From Chrysopilus asiliformis (lineage: Eukaryota > Arthropoda > Insecta > Diptera > Rhagionidae), in NCBI GenBank assembly GCA_964034945.1, contig OZ035964.1, positions 186,001-250,000 on the forward strand: DNA of 64,000 nt, in the 5' to 3' direction. The notes below the pieces were generated by a model, which saw only the letters and a program-made list of their open reading frames with translations, did no database searches and was not told the DNA's origin. The position numbers were made by a program, and so were the translations under genes. The stretch's first letter is position 1; every line of letters starts with the position of its first letter. Positions 37,501 through 50,853 of the stretch are shown one piece after another.

Positions 37501-40500
37501 TAACAACAAATGGTCTGAAAGGAAAGTTGCATAAAATGTGTCCTCAACATATTGGTGATAACCACGTCATTTTCAAGGTTCTTTCCAAGTCAAAGGTTTT
37601 CTAAAAAATCTCCACCCTGCGATATCCTTGCATGACCTGCGTGCAAACAGCCTGCGCTTATTTTCACGTTCACGTGCACGACATTGTCTATCGGCCACGA
37701 TTTACTGCCACGAAACCGATAGAGTCCTTGGAGGAGGACCAGGCAAATAGTCAGGAATTGAAATAGTCTCCGCCTTACTGATATACAATTATTCACAATC
37801 GTGCGCAATGTAATCGCCTTTCCTTATCGTCTGATGCATTTTCTTGAGTCTATTTCACATTGCACCGGTGACGGAAACAGAGATTATAACACCGCCCATT
37901 TGAATTGTTAAATTGCAAGGGATTGCAGCGTGTCCATCCTATGGTTGCGTTTCTAGCTCCGACGGTAACGGATGGGATTGTGAAAACAAAATTAATAAAG
38001 GCAGATAGAATCATGTAAAATAGGGTGTAAATATGTGTTTGCTCCGCCTATTTGATGATAGAAAAAACAAACAAAGCATGGCGTAGAAAAGAAAAGGGTC
38101 TAAGCGTTCTTTAAAAGGGAAAATCGGGTTCGTTGGGAATCTTATCAAGGGAATGTTTCCATTAGATTGAAAATTGTATAACTGGTAAGGACGAATGGAT
38201 ATCGACTAAGGCGTGCAATATAAATGCGCTAGACAAAGTATAACAGAGTTCTTTACAACTTAGTATTACTAATGTATTTGTGAGCAACATAAAAGGAAAC
38301 TTTGCTCATATACGGAAGTAAAATTATAGTCCTGAGGACACATTGAAATAAGGGTTGGCCAAAAAACCGGATTTTCACTTTCTAAATTTGTGTTTTCTAT
38401 CTGAAAAACCTAATACCGACGGAAACAGTATATAAACGAGCCAAAGGTAGAATAGCATAGAAAATTTGCTATTTTGTTTTACACAGGACTTTAAAAGAGT
38501 GAGACAGACGACTTAAGGGGAATTTCGCATGTTTTATCACTGAATTATCAGTATGGAGCCGGTCCGAACGCACGTTTTTTTAAGGGATGGCAGCAGCTAT
38601 GAATAGCAGGGGGTTGTGATATTTATTCTTATTATTTTTGTTGAAATTTTTTATGCCTTTTCAAATGCGTACCGTTCTCTTGTTACTATTTGCTTCGTTC
38701 TGTTGATGTTATGTTTCTGATTCTGATATTCTATGCTGCCACTGCTACTGTTTATGTTTTGCTGCTGCCTCTTTAGATTTTACCTCTCCAATGTTCTTTT
38801 TTTTTGTTATAGGCCCAAAATGAAATGAAATCTTGCTATTTACTGATTATAAGTCGACTCAGTCGTCAAAACGATCATTATATATTTTCGTCTCCGCGAA
38901 AAAAAAATTATTAAAATTAACCATAACGAACATCTAAGTAAATAAATAATTGTCGTGTTTATATTTCACGGTTAAAACCATCATATGTTTGTGCCACCTG
39001 TACTAAGCAATGGAATAATATCAAAAGTGATATTAATTATCAAATACAACAGCAATAAGTTATAAATCCTTTGCTGATTTTTTTTAATGTTAGTTTGTAT
39101 TACAAAAATATAGTAAATTTGTGCTAATTCAATAATTTTTATATAAAAACATATTCTACAATCGTTTCTTGTGGTCGTCACTTGGAAATACAAAATAACA
39201 TCAAAGCAACATCCTTTCGTAAAGTGAGGAAAAGTGGTGTTCGTTTATGAATTATTGCTGATTTTCGTACACGGAATGACGTCGTCTCATTCCTGTTAAA
39301 AAAAATTAGATCGATCTTCCGAAAATATCGAATCACCTGAAAATATCGTACAGATTTACTTGATTTTTTCACTTTTCATCTTTTTGATCGTCGGAATTAT
39401 GTCAATTACCAATTGAAGAGCGCCATTGTGGTGAAAATTCATTGCGATTGAAACTTTGTTTTGATTTTTCCGCCTGAATGAACAGAAAGTAATTCCACCA
39501 ATTAAGACTCATAATAAAAATCTAATATCATTATCAATCAAGCAAGGTAATTATAACATTAAATATACTGTAAAAAGATTATAGGATTTGTTTTGGAGTG
39601 TGTTAAAATGGTGTCATTACGATTTTAAAATTTTATTTTCACTTATCTAAATTCAAACAAGAAAAAAAAACACGAAGAATTTTTAGAAAGACAGAAAGGA
39701 AGGATTTTTTATAAGTTAAATTACGTATTAAACTGGCTTTTAAATATTTTGCGTTGCTAAAAATTTAAAAAAAAAAATGTTTTGAATTTAATGATAATGC
39801 CCATTATTGATTTTAAATTGAAGCTAATTACCATGTTGATTGGGAACATTTTTATATACGAGGAGAAGAGAATTTAAAAATGGCCCTCTCCTTCTGATTA
39901 TATGATTAATATAATATTTTAGTTGAAAAAAGTTTTGAATTTTTTTAGAGTTCATTTTATTAGTTTTTGATGAACTTCAGCCTTCAGCGTGTATTTCGTT
40001 TAAAAAATTTCACCTGCATCGCATGCAATATGAGCTTATTTTTTCTCAAAATTTTGCCTGCGGGACAAAAACTCGTGGAGTGGATGAGGGATATCGGAGA
40101 TCGATTTCTTCGTAATAAATCGGTCTTTTAAAAAAAGCTCCTTAAATTTTCGATAATCGAAAGAGGATTTTTATTAGGCGCTATTAAAAGTTTAAAAAAT
40201 ATTTTGTTTTTTAAGGGACCCACAAAAGTTTTACGCAGTAGGAAAGGGCAAAAATTACGCCAATCGTAGAGCGGCATCGCACGGAAACCAAAAAAAGGCT
40301 TTTCTTGGAAAAGTTTCTCTTGGAAAAACGAAATTTATAATTTCTTAAAGTGAATTTCAAGTTCATTTCGGAGTATTCCTAGATCTTTTTTTTCTTTTTA
40401 TTGATTCAAATGAAAGAATCATAATACGTGGATTGCGTTGACCATTCAGTGATGAATGGTTAAATGTGGATGGGTATTAAACGAACACAAATAAATAAAA

Positions 40501-43500
40501 AAATATGATTCCTTTTTTCATTTTTGAAAAATAAATCAAGGTACACTAAGCGAAATTTTTGTCGTAAAACCAAGAAAATCTGACATTGACTTTACGATGT
40601 TGATACTTTCATTAAATCAATTACGTTTTTCATTAGTTTTAACGCATTTTCCGTAGTTTTTTCCCTCAGTGTACGGACCACCTATCCATCCTTCTGATCC
40701 AGTATTCTGCTTTATAATTCCATGATCCTCCATTCATTTATTCAGTCATTCGCCTGTTCCTTGATATTCTTTGAAAAGGTATATAATGAAAAATTTCCAA
40801 GAAAATTTTAATATGGAAAAATCTTTTAAGTTGATTATAATTTTATGTTAGTAGTTGCCCTCGCGTCCTTGTTAACTCTATGGCCCTTCGGCATCCTGAT
40901 GGGTAAATACAATGCTCGGATCCATTAGACATAAATTGTTGAAAACGTAGTGGGTGCATAAACAGACCAAAGAATAACCGCCGAAGAGGAAAACAACATC
41001 CCTTTTGGGGTAGGTAGGCTGGTGGTCACAGGTGGTGGTTTGTAGTCCAATTTTTCGGCGCCTGTTTCCTCCCGCCCCATTTTTTTCTCCACCTCTCTAA
41101 CTCATTGCAAAGAATAAAATACTCATTTCTCGGTTCCTAGCAATGTTAGAGCTTGCTCTATCCTTCAACGTAAGAAGGGATAACTTCCATCTTGATATGC
41201 TAACATAGCTTGACAAAAGCATAAAAGAGAGAAAAAAAACTCTAAGAGTTTGTATCTGTTTTTAATTTTTTTTTATTAAAATTCTTCCATTATTATTGTT
41301 GTATCTTTTTTTACAAAGTGGATTTCTCAATAAAATCGTAAATATAACAATCATAACTAACACATTTATGACTTTTGCTCAGTGATTATGGTAACTTTTT
41401 AAACATAAAAAAAATTATTCGGGCTAAAAACCATCTTTTTAACCTACTCTGATTCTTTAGACTTAAAAAAAAATAAAAGTTTCCTTTTTGCTCCGCAGAG
41501 GAAAGTAAAAACCATTTAGACCGTAGATTTCTTTCGTATAGAATTAGAAGTCACACGATGAACAAATCATGCATGTGATCTTACTCGTAAATAAAACAGA
41601 ATTATTTTATACAGGTACATTTTTTTTAAATGTTTGAGAAAACCTGAACATTAAATTCAATGTTTTTTATGCGATTTTCGACCACATTTATATGGATTTT
41701 GTAATTTTTTTTAAAGTAAAATTTATCAAAATTTTTGTTTATCTTCATGTTTTTAATTTTGTCAAGTTTTAAGTAAAAATTCAAAAGATAGAGCCTACCG
41801 CCATTAATTTTTTTATGTGCAAAATAATATGGGTATGCTATTGAATATCCTTGCATGTCGCTATATGCTATGATCAAATATTTTCGAATATTTGTCAAGG
41901 AAAAAATTGCGTATTTTCTATAATGCATTTGTCACAACTGTATTTTTCAGGTCCTTTTCCAGATTGATTCAAAAGTCATAAAGGATTCTAGAAGTGAAAT
42001 TTAGATTTTCCCAGCTTTTCATCAGCAGAAAAAAATCTTTCCGATATTTGTTTGCTTATAAATCTATTGATATTTGAAAAACAAAACCAAATATTAGTAA
42101 ATTCTTATAGATATGCGTTCATATAGAACAACAGTTTCACACAACTTTCGATTCCTTGCAATTTGCTTCGCCCCCTTAGGATCTAATATCTTTGCTGCCG
42201 CAAAACAAAAATGAAAGGCATAGAAATAGTCAAATGGGAATGAAAAACAACTCCATCTCTCGGGAAGGATGGCAGAAAACAATTCATTTTAATAAAGACA
42301 CATTCTTTAAATTACATCGCGTCATACGCACAAAAATAACGAAGGCAACCACAGCGAATGTCTATTTTGAAAGACGAATCACTAATACTATTACACTATG
42401 TGCTATTATTTTAAATTTCAATACCACCCCAATTGTAATGGTGGAGAACTAAATGGGTACCTAATGTGCCACCACCAATCAGAAATGGGGCTCAAGTTGG
42501 TATTGTGACGTGTGAGGTGTCGTTATACAGATTGCTGCTGCATACTCACTCATACATGCGTAATGCACGGAGGTAAGCCGTATTTTATTCTATTCATCCC
42601 CAAAGCAATGGATACCGATGATGAGTACTGTTTATCCTTTTTGCTCTTGTGATAAACTTCACGCCGCGTGGGTGTTGTGCGTGAGTTCACTGTCCACCCT
42701 ATTTTCTCATAATCAGACGGGAGTTTTCAGCGTGAGTTTGAATGTAACTGTGAAATCTCACACTTTACTTTCTTTCGGTCACTGCCATGGAATTTTCCAG
42801 CAAGAATTGTACCGCATGAAAACCACCATATGTGGAAAAGCCGGAGATCGTGAGAGAATGAATGCATAGTAGCAAAAATTCAATTTGTAACACCAATGGC
42901 TGCTCTACGATGGAGAAATTGCAATGGGGCTGGACACAAAAGTGGTGAATGGGAGAGTAGAATAAACTTGAAATTTAATCCGTCTGTGCTAAAAGGCCAC
43001 GAGGCAGACAAAGTCCACTGTAGGCAATGGTTTTCAAGTGAAAAACATCTGATTGATATCCTCATAACCAATTCCAGTTAAAGTCTTGGGCCCCCCCTTT
43101 TAAGCCACCAAAGTCCAAACAGCCAGAAAAAGACGACATGACGAAGTCATAGAAAGAGTTAAAAGCGGAATTAGGGGATCAAAACGAAATGTTGGTTAGA
43201 AGATGAGGTGAGGACAGGACAGGACGAAGGTAGTTATTGAGGCAGCCTTTGACGCCCCAAAACCATCTAGAAAGAGCGCATACTGTTTAAATGCGCGTTC
43301 TCCGCCGAGTAATCTTTGCGTCTTTCATATGCCGATGTAATTGGAAGCGTGGGGATAAAGTCCGACCTGGAATGGGATCTTCTTTCGGATCCGGAATCAT
43401 TGCCATCAAGCGCTGGAGGAGGAGAAGGGATGGGGCCTTGCCGTGAGGTGTCTTATTATGCCTTCCATCGCCGCTTACCCCAGTGGATCCTCCAGTATAT

Positions 43501-46080
43501 ATATTTTTTTGAGTCTTGCTTTTTCCTTCATGTTTTTTCTTTGTTGTTTCCTATATTGCATGGTTCAAAATTTATGGTGATCCCAGTTTTACTTATATCG
43601 TCATACATCAGTTAGTCGCACGGTACGGTACAAGGAGCATATTAGCGCAAAAGTTTTGACACATTTTTTGACAAAACAAAAACACAGGTATAATGGAAAA
43701 ATTAGATCTGGAATAAGAAAAATAAACCGATAGAGTTCCCAACAAGTTTGTCTTTCGAAAAGAACCGACGGCAGATACGACAAAAGAAAAAAAAAACAAA
43801 TTATCTTGACGATATCTAGGACGCAGTTGTGTTATAACCGAAAAATTGTTTGTTTTCAAAAGAAATTCAAATTTCTGCAACGTTATTAAAAATTGCTACA
43901 GTATCTGTAATATTTGGCAATCAGCGTAAATTCTTACATACTGAGAAATTCAAATTAAAAGTTGACACCTGCGAAACCGGTGAGCCACAGGTAAAATCAT
44001 CCTCTAGAATTTTACTTTCATTGGAATTCTGAAAAAAAAACCGTTTTGAAATTCATTTAAAGATTGACAACCTCTTAGCGAGTTGAAACACAGCAATTTC
44101 AATTTTGTGAAATTTTACTTTGAAATTCAAGAAAAAAAATGTTATAAAACCGTGTTTAATTAAAAAAAAAACTTAAACAAACCATCATTAAAGCTGAATT
44201 TGATTCATTACAAGTCTTAAGTGCGATAGGAAATCCAAGTTGTTTAAAAAAATACAAAAAACTTTAATCCTAAAAATCTTGTGACGATCAAGTTTTATTT
44301 GTGGTGTTGTTAAAGAGTTTGATGTACCAAATTTGTTGACAAATTTGCCATAGTCTAAATATAAAAAAATCTTGCAGAGAATTTAAGATATAAAAATTGA
44401 AAAATCTTAAAAATATAATAGTGATAGTTTTAAAAAAGCCTATTTTTAAAAGCAAATATATTTACAAGTGAATTTGTTGAACAAAATACAATAAAACTGA
44501 GCAATTTTTGGATTCTAAGGGATGATTTTTTAAGAAAAAAGAAAAATTTAAAATTATTTATAAAAGGTGAGTCCTGTACGGGATATTTATTTAAAATAAC
44601 ATACAATTAAGCAAAATTTAGTTACGAAAATTAATGCAACTTTACGATTTTCGTAAATAGGAAATTATTTTGTAATCCTTCCATATTTATGTAATTTTTG
44701 AAAAAAAAATAAAGTAAAAATTGAAATTTTTTGTAGTTTTTTTTATTTTTGTGTAATTTTTTTTCTACTCAACAAATTCAAGAGAAAGAATTTATTTAGA
44801 CTTGATTGACAATTTTGAATGGGATTTTTTTCTTAATTATTATTATTTTGTTTCTTTTTTTTCATATTAGTGAAAGTGTTGATAGAATACCGAGTTTATT
44901 GCAAATTAATTATAAAAAAAAAGAAATTTTTCTCACAGGCATTTTTTGTAGTTATTTCCGTATTCATTGTACATTTCAATAACTTAATAGCTCTTTTAAA
45001 TAAAATATAGCTCCTTGTAACATTTGTTCTAACACATGATATATGTCTGTTTCCTCCTTTTTTAAAAATGCCATGCAAAAAGGGTTATTATTATTATTAT
45101 TTTTTATTGCTACAAATGCAAGTGGTATCATAAAGCAACGACGTTTTCCCATCCGGAAATCTCAATGTTTCATAATTTTAAGTATTAATGATATGTCGCG
45201 CCTTTTTCCAACACGCACCACACGCATTCAGCAATTCTATTTAAAAATAAATCCGGATCTAAAGAGACTTTTTTTTATTAGGATTTTGCTTTTCTAGTAG
45301 TTTGTAATGATGAATCTAAAGGATTTCGCCCTGGCTTTGGTGCCATTGGCTCCGGAAATGGGTCGCGTGCGGATACCGGAAATTAGCCGTCGGCTTAATA
45401 TGTCGCTTTTTCGAGATTTGCTTCGTTGCGTCTCTCATCTCTACGCCGCCACTACTCTTCTTCCTCCCGTTGGGATTCAGATAATTCCTTGTTTCGCCTC
45501 TATCTAAGGACTCTTTCACTTTGGCTTGTCATTGCCCTTAATCTCTTACACCGGTTTCGATCCGTAAAGTTTTGTCCTGTCGGCCCTTTCCAGGATACCA
45601 AATTGCAATATGAATTGCATATCCCTTCAATGATCCTTCCGGACAAGGGCATTTATGTACTCGTACTTATATACGTATAATCAAGCAACTTCTAGTACGC
45701 GTTGCTGGTAAGGATTCTGCTGCGGCTGTTCAGTTTTACAAGTGAAGTCAACCTAAAAAATATAAAAACGCGACCATTCACAGAACGACGTTTGATTTTC
45801 CTGCTTATAATGCAATACAATTCAATGCGATTTCCCTCGTTTCAAGTTCATTTATTTGATATTTTATTTGATTTTTTTTTTTGCTTTCAAACCGCCATTA
45901 TTATTCATTCACCCTGAACTGCTGTACGTGTTTCGCAATTGTTTGTTCAGAATCGAATTAAATAAACAATGTGTGACTACAAGTGACTCGTGGTATTTAA
46001 TTGAGGTATCAAGAGTTCTCAGTTTGGTGCTTTCTTACCTCAAAGCACGCAATACGTTGTATAGAAACTAATCATGAAAA
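34600..46080. other. Long gene-poor stretch
   Basis: There is no recognised gene. It contains islands of higher G+C with short open frames (37590-37980, 42520-43480, 45300-45600), a palindromic TTATACGAA motif cluster at 35866-36320, and a GTGAGT donor-like site at 44568 after an A-rich, 5'-leader-like segment (44100-44567). None of the open frames has a family I recognise or a supported splice partner. Confidence 0.4.
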
Positions 46081-46089
46081 ACTTAACAT

Positions 46090-46260
46090 TGAAATTTACA
46101 AAATGAAATTTTTGAAAAAATACTACAAAATGTTGCGAAATGGTCACAAAATACAAAATTTTAATTAAATTTGTCATTTCTACCATACATAAAATCATTT
46201 ATTCAATTCTGGGTTTTCCCTTGATCGTGAAATGGAATCGGTAAAAAAGGCACCGGAAGT
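46090..46260 (+). repeat. Terminal-type repeat R1, extra copy
   Basis: About 170 bp (landmarks ACTACAAAATGTTG, CATTTCTACCA, CATAAAATCATTTATT, TTCTGG, CCGGTAAAAAAGGCACC-like end) matches 47040-47195 in the same orientation and the start of composite copy A (about 22535-22690) in reverse complement. The two copies at 46.1 and 47.1 kb flank composite copy B as direct repeats. Confidence 0.7.
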
Positions 46261-46267
46261 AAATCAT

Positions 46268-46279
46268 CCCCCCCCCCCC
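46268..46279. repeat. (C)12 homopolymer
   Basis: Twelve consecutive C residues lie between the R1 copy and composite repeat B. Confidence 0.9.
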
Positions 46280-46429
46280 ACCTCTTCCCCTTGGCTATTC
46301 TAATGCTCCTTCTACTTATTGCCCGCCTAACCCTGAAAGGATTCGATTTAAAAGGAAAAAGGGGAGCCTAATTCGGTGTCCTCTTTGTGAAAAATTAGTT
46401 TTTCGTGCGACAACCCTCCCCCTTCACCG

Positions 46430-47195
46430 CCCAAAATATCGGTGATATCGGCAAACGGACAACGGATTCTTAATCAGGGACCCCAAAAACCCCCCTATGC
46501 AAATTTTCAGCGAAATCAGAGACGTATAAAAAAATTAAAAAATCGCAAGGGGGACCCCTGTACTTTTTTTAAGGACGAAAAATTCAAGTCCTCCGATCGG
46601 GCTGAAATTCAGAATCTAGAGGTTATCGGGGACGGAGAATCGATATCCGGTGTCCTTTTTGAGGGGGGCGGAATGGTTTGGGCGATACAAGGACGAGGTC
46701 CTTGAAAAGTCCTTTTTTCGCCAAAAACGACACCGGATATCGATTCCTCGTCCCCGAAAACTCTAAGATCCCGAATTTCACAAAAATCCTTTGAACCGTT
46801 TCCGAGAAAAAAGGATTCAATTTTCAAGGATTTAACATTTGAATAATCCTTTGTCACACTCGTAATTTTTGGCCTATCGACTCAGGGAAAACGGTTTTTG
46901 ATAGATAAAAGGATCCTAAAGAATGTGTAATTTTTAGTTTTCTTGAAACCGAAGTACTTTTTTTTAAAAAAACACTTTTTCTTGAGACTTGAAACTTTCT
47001 TGAGATTTTTTGTCAAAAATTAAAAAAAAGAAATTTTGAAAAAAAAACACTACAAAATGTTGGGAAATGGCCACAAAATACCAAATTCCAAATAATGTTG
47101 CTATTTCTACCAGCATAAATACATAAAATCATTTATTTAATTCTGGTTTTTCCATTGACTGTGAAACCGATAAAGAAAGGCACCAGAAGTTTTTC
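46430..47195 (-). mobile_element. Composite repeat, copy B (inverted, without the nested insertion)
   Basis: On the minus strand this reads in the same order as copy A at 22530-24000: the R1 block (47195-47040), a T/A-run segment, CATTCTTTAGGATCC, ATCTATCAAAAACCG, GTCGATAGGCC, and the GACGAGG/GGGTCCCCCTTGCG segment. It lacks the ~726-bp insertion of copy A and so serves as the pre-insertion reference. The open frames at 46442-46857 are by-products of the repeat. Confidence 0.8.
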
Positions 47196-47850
47196 TCAGG
47201 ATAATTTTTGAGATTGACAAAAAAATCTCTCAATTTTTTATGCGAATTTCATATGTGGATTTTCCGAGCGGTTTTTCTCTACAAGAAATTTTTGTCTTAA
47301 TTTTCAGCTTTTGTTATAAAGGATTAAAAAAAAGTATTTTGTTCTGAGAGTGTCCTAACCTTATTTTTACCAAAAACTACCCCTATTGAGTACAACTGTC
47401 ACATCATACGTTATTCAAACAAGATTGTTTCTCAAGTCTTTTGCACTTGACTTTCTCTCCACTGCAAATTCAATCTTGAAAAATTCTTGAAAAATTCATT
47501 TATTTGCTGTCATTCGAATTCACAACTTAATCGATTTGTTACGGTTAACGATGAGTGTTACGTAGGGGGTGATTGACTATGTTTAGGGTAAAATTGAATA
47601 GAACAATATTACTGTTTTTATTGTTTGAAAACGGTGGCTGGCTGTACGTCCGGTTGTGGCGTTAGGAATTTTATGTAGCATTTTGTATCTCCATAATAAT
47701 GTTGGTTGATTTGTTTTACTTTTATATACCCTTTTCGAATCGTAACACTGCTGTATTGTTTCCCGTCGTGTTTAAACATATCAATGGGGTCAAACCGAAA
47801 CAAAATTTCATTCAGCAGTGTTATACTAGTGCAATACAACATATATAGAC

Positions 47851-48261
47851 CAGGGATGGCCAAAATATCGACCGAGGTCTTCTTTGGTGGTAGCCCGCGA
47901 AATAAACCCAATTCAACTCAAAAAAAATAAATGGCCGAGTTATATAAACGTTATTTGCGTTCCTTTTAAATAAAATGAAAACACAGTTTATTAATAACTC
48001 AGAAAAAAAAGATTTTCCGGATTTTCCAGGAATTCGTGTTATCATAGTGAAAAACACAATTTAAAATTTTCGTGAAAAAATTAATTAAGGCAATAAAATT
48101 ATCACATCAGATTTATTGCTTCCTGATTTCGTTTTGCAGTCTCTGCATTTCATTCATTTATTTTTCCTTCGTACTATGCCTTTAGTATCATACCAAATAG
48201 ACAGTAGATCGCTAATGATCTTTTAGTTTTGTAGTAGACCTCAAAAGGTTGGCCGCTCCTG
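47851..48261. mobile_element. Candidate hAT-like MITE
   Basis: The left end CAGGGATGGCCAA and the reverse complement of the right end (CAGGAGCGGCCAACC) form short inverted repeats of the CAGGG...GGCCAA type common in hAT elements. Internal CGACCGAGGTC/GAGGTCTAC segments also partly pair. The flanking 8-bp sequences do not match, so a target duplication is not supported; it may be old. Confidence 0.4.
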
Positions 48262-50745
48262 ATCATTGTTACTTCAAAAAATTATCCCCTTTTTTGGATC
48301 TTTGATAGCAAAATAAGTTCAACACTCGATATTAAGTGGAAACTCTTAATGCTATTATTATTGGAGTAATACTCTTAAAAAAATTATTTCCCAGTAGTAA
48401 GTTGTTTTGTTTCGTGTGTGTTATTTTTCCTTTTGTTAAATACTGCTGGCAAAAGAGTGAGCAAAAGAAGAATCAGAAGGGGATATCATAACGAAACGGG
48501 AAACTTTTTGACATGCAATGAAATCAATTGTGGTATTTTTTGCCTTTGGCAAGTGTAATAAAAAGAGACAATAATTTCAGTTTCGCTTTCGACAGGTTTA
48601 GGGATGAAAAGTCTTAACATTTTCAATGAGCATTTTTTCCTTTCAATTTTATGTAGGTATATAATACCTATCGTGTGCATTTAAAGAACAAAAAAGAAAG
48701 AAAAATTAAATCATTACAACTAAGAGAAAATATTTAAACAGAAGTCAAGTGGTCTGCTTGAATGTTTCTGTATCCATCAAGGAAAATAAATAAACTTTTC
48801 CTAGAAAAAGGATCCGCTTTTCCGGTCGGTCGGGGAAGTGAGTTAATGAAAGAAAAAACTCACGGTGTGCTTATGAACACACAAAATAGAATTTGCGAAA
48901 AGGACTCATGCAATCATAAAAACTCACAGAATTAGGGGGGGGGGGGGGGGGGGGCAGATGGCAGTTTAATCTGCCTTGATCCAAGTCCTTTGATGCTTTT
49001 CATTCGAGCACTGCTGGGGCTGGCCGATTGTGTGGTATTTGAAAAAAATGAAATAAAATAAAATGAAGGATTTTTTGTTCGAAATTCTCAAGATTTTCAA
49101 GATTCCCAAATCCCAATTAACAAGAAATAGTGAAAAAGTCAAGAAAATTGCGCTTTTCCACATTGCTTGTACCTACATTTTTCTATTCCTTCAGGTCCAA
49201 TGTCGGCTTTTCATCATCGAAATGAAAAAAGCAAAGCAAGTGGGCACACGTACGCAGCAACCCTATTAAACAGGATATGTTTGTAAGGGCATGTTTTTAC
49301 AATTGCTTGCGGAACGAGCGAAAAAAAAATAAAATCGCTTCCCTGAACACCAAAAATATTGTCAAGTTGTTGGCGTTGTGCGCTGTATTTTCTCAAAGAC
49401 ATCAAAGAAAACTTTTTAGCTACTTTTCGCCCTATTTTATGGGAACGGGAGAGAGGTGTAATTTTCAGATACACACTTTTAGATCCTCGCAAGTCCTTTT
49501 ATCAAGGATCCTGTTTTTCGCAAGAGCAGCAGCTGATATTCGTGTTTGGCAAAACAAAAATGCATTCAAAGTCAGCCTTTTGATTTTTTTTTATATATTT
49601 TCTTTATTCAATTGGTGTTATTTGTAAATGCTTTGCTTGTTTGTTAAATGCAATTACACATTAGTCAAAATATGATCAAGCATTCAAAAAATAAAATGAA
49701 AATACATTAAAAAAGCTGGCTTAAAATTTTGATTAATATAGAGAAATTAATGAAACGAAAATAGAAATTCTTAATAATAGAGAATTTTACAGACGATGTC
49801 AAACTGATCATTCCACAGTGATTGCAATTATAATTTAAATCATGTAGAGAAAAAAAAATTGCACAATATTCAATAACAATAAAATCAAAAGTGTTATAAT
49901 CGGATTAATTAATAGAGAAATCCATCAACAACATCATTTTTTTATATTCACTGCAGTTTTTGTTTTGTTTTGGGGGTGTATTTTTGAAAATATTTCTATA
50001 TGGCAATTTAATTACGGTTGGATGGCAACGGAGCTCAATTGTACAATAAATTCAATTGATATCCCAAAAATGCGCGATTCAAATTAATTATCGTCGATAA
50101 AAAACATGTACAATAAAAATGAAAAATTCAACTGCACAAAAGACATGTGTAGATAAAAATATAAACGTTAATGATTGTATTCTTCAGATATACGATCAAA
50201 AACGACATGCTTTTTAAGCAAATATTATATGGACAATGAAAAATCAATGTATTACGACATAAAATACATTTAGTGAGTCCTTTTTTAGGAAATTATTTTG
50301 AATCACATCAGTGTAAACATTATGCTTTGTCATTCAATTAATGATAATAATTTCTTTTGGTGGTGGAATTTTCATGAAAATTGTTTCAATAAATTATCAA
50401 TTGTTTTACAGATATTTAAATTCAATTAAACAAAATGAAACATTAATTTTCGAAATTGTATAAATTTTCGATTAATTTTTATGGTTCTAACTAGTTTGGA
50501 TTTCATTGTTCACACGAATAGTATATTTGGCATTACGACTATGCATAATGTGTGATGTCTCTGATTTCATAATCTTCACACCTTGGGATAAGGAGACACT
50601 TTTTAGGCTGCTCCCTCTTATGAAAAATGCCAGGCAAAAGTCGTAGTTGACACCATCGAATATTGACATCGATACCAGTCAAAAAAAGCAAATTCTTCTT
50701 TAAATAAAAAAAAAGAATTTTCTTTTGGTTGTGTTTTTTTGCCAG
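48262..50745. other. Intergenic or intronic, no gene recognised
   Basis: AT-rich with short open frames only. The minus-strand 60-codon frame at 50487-50669 has more even composition than its flanks but no recognised motif. Confidence 0.45.
48935..48954. repeat. (G)20 homopolymer
   Basis: Twenty consecutive G residues stand in otherwise AT-rich DNA. They could form a G-quadruplex on the plus strand; the length may be affected by sequencing error. Confidence 0.93.
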
Positions 50746-50853
50746 GCATTCAATTGACCAACAAATTTACCACCATTGGCGAACGAACAGTGTACTGCGG
50801 TCATCGTTCTACTGTAAATTGCTTACACGTAATCAAAGTTGAGGATACAACAT
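50746..50853 (+). CDS. Candidate internal exon of an unidentified plus-strand gene
   Basis: 108 bp bounded by a strong acceptor (poly-T run then GCCAG) and a strong donor (ACAT/GTAAGT). One frame is open throughout (phase 1 at both ends), reading for instance KFTTIGERTVYCGHRSTVN then CLHVIKVEDTT, with mixed composition unlike nearby AT-rich frames. If spliced to 59708 the frame stays open for 27 more codons to TAG. No family is recognised. It could equally be a non-coding leader exon. Confidence 0.4.

Noticed and set aside
46442..46857. Overlapping open frames on both strands.
   Set aside because: They lie wholly within composite repeat copy B and its relatives in copy A do not keep the frames.
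47618..47911. 97-codon minus-strand frame, considered as a transposase fragment.
   Set aside because: No DDE, hAT dimerisation or zinc-finger motif is visible and the frame crosses the presumed end of a MITE.
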